Below, piece after piece: positions 61,394 to 64,000 of a DNA stretch of 64,000 nucleotides. Location: positions 1,178,001-1,242,000 of the forward strand of contig NZ_JAINUY010000001.1 of assembly GCF_020026915.1 (NCBI RefSeq), given 5' to 3'. Every line of letters begins with the position of its first letter. The stretch's first letter is position 1. Position numbers and translations under genes: made by a program. Below the pieces are notes generated by a model. It did no database searches and was not told where the DNA came from. It worked only from the letters and a program-made list of their open reading frames with translations. The DNA is from Flavobacterium potami. Lineage in GTDB: Bacteria > Bacteroidota > Bacteroidia > Flavobacteriales > Flavobacteriaceae.

Positions 61394-63721
61394 ATGAAAT
61401 ATTTAAAATACATAATTCTCTTCACCACGCTTTGCCTTAAGGCACAAATTCCTACGCTCGATAGTTACAATCAAGTCTGGACAACGCAAAGCGCAAATTC
61501 ATCAGAATCTATGCCTTTGGGAGGCGGTGATATTGGTATGAATGTTTGGGTTGAGAAAGGAGATTTGTATTTCTATTTTTCACGAAGCGGCACTTTTGAT
61601 GAACATAATACTTTATTGAAATTAGGACGCGTAAAAATTACATTAAGCCCAAATCCTTTTGAAGGAAAAGAAGTATTTCGTCAAGAATTAAAATTGAAAG
61701 ACGGTTATGTTTTGGTGGGACAAAATGATACTAAAATCAAACTCTGGGTGGATGTTTTTAAACCAATTATTCATGTTGATTTAGAAAGTAAAAATCCGTT
61801 GAAAATGACGGCTTCTTATGAAAGCTGGCGCCATCAGAACCGTATTTCAAAAGGAAAAGAAAACAATTCCAATTCTTATAAATGGGCGCCTCAAGGAGAT
61901 CTTGTCAATTTTAAAGATTCGATTGCTTTTGAAAATAACGGACTTAAATTCTACCACAGAAATCGTGAACAAACCGTTTTTGATGTTGCCGTAAAACAGC
62001 AAAAAATGGAATCGGTTAAAGATCAAATGATGAATCCGATTGCGAATTTAACTTTCGGCGGATTCATGAAGGGCGATAACTTAAAACCAGACGGAACTTA
62101 TTTAGGAAAATATCAGGATACCGATTTTAAAGGTTTTAATTTAACGAGCATTAAACCTTCAAAAAAACATTCGTTAGAAATTTATTTAAATACTGACCAA
62201 TCTGATTTTTCAACTTGGAATAACGGTTTACAAAGTTTGATTGCTTCAAATAAAAATACCGCAAAACAAGCCGAAAAAAACACGATAAAATGGTGGAATA
62301 ATTTCTGGAATCGCAGTTTTATTTTTACACAAAAAAATCAATCGATTGGGAAGGATTCGGTTTATCAAATCGGACAGAATTATCAGTTGTTCAGATACAT
62401 GTTGGGTTGCAATGCGTACGGAAAATATCCAACGAAATTCAACGGCGGACTTTTTACGGTTGATCCTGTTTACACGAATAAAGATTTGAATTTCACACCC
62501 GATTTTAGAAATTGGGGCGGAGGAACGATGACCGCTCAAAATCAGCGATTGGTTTATTTTCCGATGGTAAAAAGCGGTGATTTTGATATGATGAAATCGC
62601 AATTGAGTTTTTATTTGGATTTGCAAAAAAATGCCGAATTACGCAGTAAAGTCTATTGGAAACACAACGGAGCATCTTTTACAGAACAATTAGAAAATTT
62701 CGGACTTCCTAATCCTGCTGAATACGAATGGAAACGTCCCGCCGATTATGATCCGGGAATGGAATATAATGCTTGGCTGGAATACGAATGGGATACTGTT
62801 TTAGAATTCTGCCAAATGATGTTACAACAGAAAGAGTATGCAAAAGAAGACATTCAGAAATACAACCCATTTATCATAAGCTGTTTGCGTTTTTTCGATG
62901 AACATTATCAATATTTAGCGAAACAAAGAGGTCGAAAAGCTTTGGACGGAAACGGAAAATTAGTTCTTTTCCCAGGTTCAGCTGCTGAAACTTACAAAAT
63001 GACGAATAACTCAAATAGCACGATTTCGGCTTTGCAAGTTATTACAGAAAGTCTTTTAAACCTTTCGGCGAATGAATTGTCAAAAGAAGACGTTGAATAT
63101 TTAAAAGCATTTCAAAATAGAATTCCGCCTTTGAATTTTGGGCAGATTGAAAATCATAAAGTTCTGCTTCCTGCAAAAACTTGGGAACGAGTTAATAATA
63201 CGGAAGTGCCGCAATTGTATCCTGTTTATCCGTGGGGAATTTATGGCGTTGGGAAACCAGATTTAGAAACAGCTTTAAATACATGGAAATACGATCCGGA
63301 TGCTTTAAAATTCAGAAGTTACATTGGTTGGAAACAAGACAATATTTTCGCTGCTCGTTTAGGTTTGACCAATGAAGCATCAAAATACAATACGTTGAAA
63401 ATGGCCAATTCAGAACGACGTTTTCCAGCATTTTGGGGACCAGGTTTTGATTGGGTTCCAGATCATAATTGGGGAGGGTCAGGAATGATTGGCATGCAGG
63501 AAATGCTTTTACAAGAAGCAGACGGGAAAATCTATCTTTTTCCAGCTTGGCCAAAAGAATGGAATGTTCATTTTAAATTACATGCGAAACAAAACACTAC
63601 GATTGAAGCTGAATTGATTAATGGAGAAGTAAAGGTTTTAAAAGTAGTTCCAGAAGAAAGAAAAAAAGACATTATAAACCTGATTGGAAAATCAGAAACT
63701 GAAAAAATTACCATAAAATGA
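61394..63721 (+). CDS. DUF5703 domain protein, probable (alpha/alpha)6-barrel glycoside hydrolase
   Basis: About 775 residues from the ATG at 61394, opening with a short signal peptide (KYIILFTTLCLKAQ). Residues about 30-280 carry SYNQVWTTQSANSSESMPLGGGDIGMNVWVEKGDLYFYFSRSGTFDEH and a following beta-rich domain that I associate with DUF5703. Residues about 330-700 look like an alpha/alpha barrel similar to GH95/GH65-clan enzymes (NRSFIF; YLAKQRGRKALDG; YPVYPWGIYGVGK), and WVPDHNWGGSGMIGMQEMLLQEADGKIYLFPAWPKEWNVHFKLHA near the C-terminus. Activity unknown. Its stop overlaps the ATG of the last gene (ATGA at 63718-63721). Confidence 0.72.
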   Translation: MKYLKYIILFTTLCLKAQIPTLDSYNQVWTTQSANSSESMPLGGGDIGMNVWVEKGDLYFYFSRSGTFDEHNTLLKLGRVKITLSPNPFEGKEVFRQELKLKDGYVLVGQNDTKIKLWVDVFKPIIHVDLESKNPLKMTASYESWRHQNRISKGKENNSNSYKWAPQGDLVNFKDSIAFENNGLKFYHRNREQTVFDVAVKQQKMESVKDQMMNPIANLTFGGFMKGDNLKPDGTYLGKYQDTDFKGFNLTSIKPSKKHSLEIYLNTDQSDFSTWNNGLQSLIASNKNTAKQAEKNTIKWWNNFWNRSFIFTQKNQSIGKDSVYQIGQNYQLFRYMLGCNAYGKYPTKFNGGLFTVDPVYTNKDLNFTPDFRNWGGGTMTAQNQRLVYFPMVKSGDFDMMKSQLSFYLDLQKNAELRSKVYWKHNGASFTEQLENFGLPNPAEYEWKRPADYDPGMEYNAWLEYEWDTVLEFCQMMLQQKEYAKEDIQKYNPFIISCLRFFDEHYQYLAKQRGRKALDGNGKLVLFPGSAAETYKMTNNSNSTISALQVITESLLNLSANELSKEDVEYLKAFQNRIPPLNFGQIENHKVLLPAKTWERVNNTEVPQLYPVYPWGIYGVGKPDLETALNTWKYDPDALKFRSYIGWKQDNIFAARLGLTNEASKYNTLKMANSERRFPAFWGPGFDWVPDHNWGGSGMIGMQEMLLQEADGKIYLFPAWPKEWNVHFKLHAKQNTTIEAELINGEVKVLKVVPEERKKDIINLIGKSETEKITIK

Positions 63722-64000
63722 TTAAGAAATTAGTTAGTTCATTTGCTTTAGCAATGCTTTTGACAGCAAATGGACACGCACAAAATACCGATAAACAGGT
63801 TGTAAAAGTCGATTTTGACTTTTTTCAAAGAAGATTGGAAGAAGTTCACGATCCAAGTTACGATTCGTGGGTGATCAATGAAAATAAAGAAGACCAGAAA
63901 ACGTTTAATGGGGTGACTTTTAAACTAAAAGGAAACTTCACTTCAAAATGGTACAAGGTCGGAATGAGCGCTCCGTTTTATAATAAATTAGGCTCTGACG
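63718..64000 (+). CDS. Secreted protein of the carbohydrate locus (N-terminal part only)
   Basis: The gene runs off the right edge after about 94 residues. It starts with a signal peptide (residues about 1-22, GHAQ) and then VVKVDFDFFQRRLEEVHDPSYDSWVINE, followed by FNGVTFKLKGN and KWYKVGMSAPF. This looks like a beta-rich N-terminal binding domain of a large carbohydrate-active enzyme. I cannot name a family. The 4-base overlap with the DUF5703 gene shows translation coupling, so the two proteins probably act together. Confidence 0.6.
   Translation, partial: MIKKLVSSFALAMLLTANGHAQNTDKQVVKVDFDFFQRRLEEVHDPSYDSWVINENKEDQKTFNGVTFKLKGNFTSKWYKVGMSAPFYNKLGSD

Overview
The window is a low-GC chromosomal segment of a member of the Bacteroidota, most likely a soil- or plant-associated Flavobacterium. 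The grounds are a SusD C-terminus at the left edge, Bacteroidota-type -7 boxes (TAnnTTTG) ahead of several genes, weak ribosome binding sites, many lipoproteins and Q-ending signal peptides, a PF06580/LytTR two-component pair, and intergenic gaps filled with palindromic repeats. No tRNA, rRNA, CRISPR array, phage or transposase gene was seen.

Layout. (1) 1-4.5 kb: the end of a SusD-like gene, small hypothetical proteins, a SpoIIAA-like protein, a CinA C-terminal amidase, a Nudix hydrolase and a DsbA-like lipoprotein. (2) 4.7-9.4 kb: a four-gene operon of families typical of toxin immunity (SMI1/KNR4, DUF1963, DKNYY, and an LRR protein ending in DUF1963), with no toxin gene nearby. (3) 9.5-12.1 kb: two secreted thioredoxin-fold proteins and a sugar/sorbosone dehydrogenase lipoprotein. 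(4) 12.4-20.6 kb: a LytS/LytTR-type two-component operon with a DUF3861 gene, divergent from a three-gene RND efflux operon. (5) 20.9-22.0 kb: a small secreted protein and two copies of a palindromic element.

(6) 22.0-34.1 kb: two divergent operons for a deoxy-sugar acid pathway. Rightward are a FAH-family hydrolase, a zinc alcohol dehydrogenase, an SDR and an amidohydrolase lactonase. This resembles the oxidative L-fucose (or L-rhamnose) route, but the sugar-acid dehydratase is missing. Leftward are two solute-binding-fold proteins with no signal peptide, each coupled to a class III CoA-transferase, then a Gfo/Idh/MocA oxidoreductase, a MaoC hydratase and a FucP-like permease. The two promoters carry a perfect 32-bp inverted repeat that includes a -7 box on each strand.

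(7) 34.6-64 kb: a pectin-type carbohydrate locus. It encodes a PL10 pectate lyase, a GH28 polygalacturonase, a GH141-like beta-helix protein fused to a mutarotase domain, a second Gfo/Idh/MocA protein, an SSS symporter, GH78 and GH106 rhamnosidases, two GH43-like propellers, a GH2 beta-galactosidase, a sialate-O-acetylesterase-like esterase, a DUF5703 protein and a truncated secreted protein. An M23-like protein, an Fsr-like MFS pump and an AraC regulator interrupt it at 43.5-46.7 kb. The inferred flow is backbone cleavage (PL10, GH28), side-chain trimming (GH78, GH106, GH2, GH141-like, esterase), uptake (FucP, SSS), then oxidation of deoxy sugars to pyruvate and lactate.

The strongest candidates for something undescribed are the leaderless solute-binding-protein/CoA-transferase pairs, the beta-helix/mutarotase fusion, and a class of intergenic hairpins built from strict 7- or 8-base periodic words whose sequence differs at every locus.
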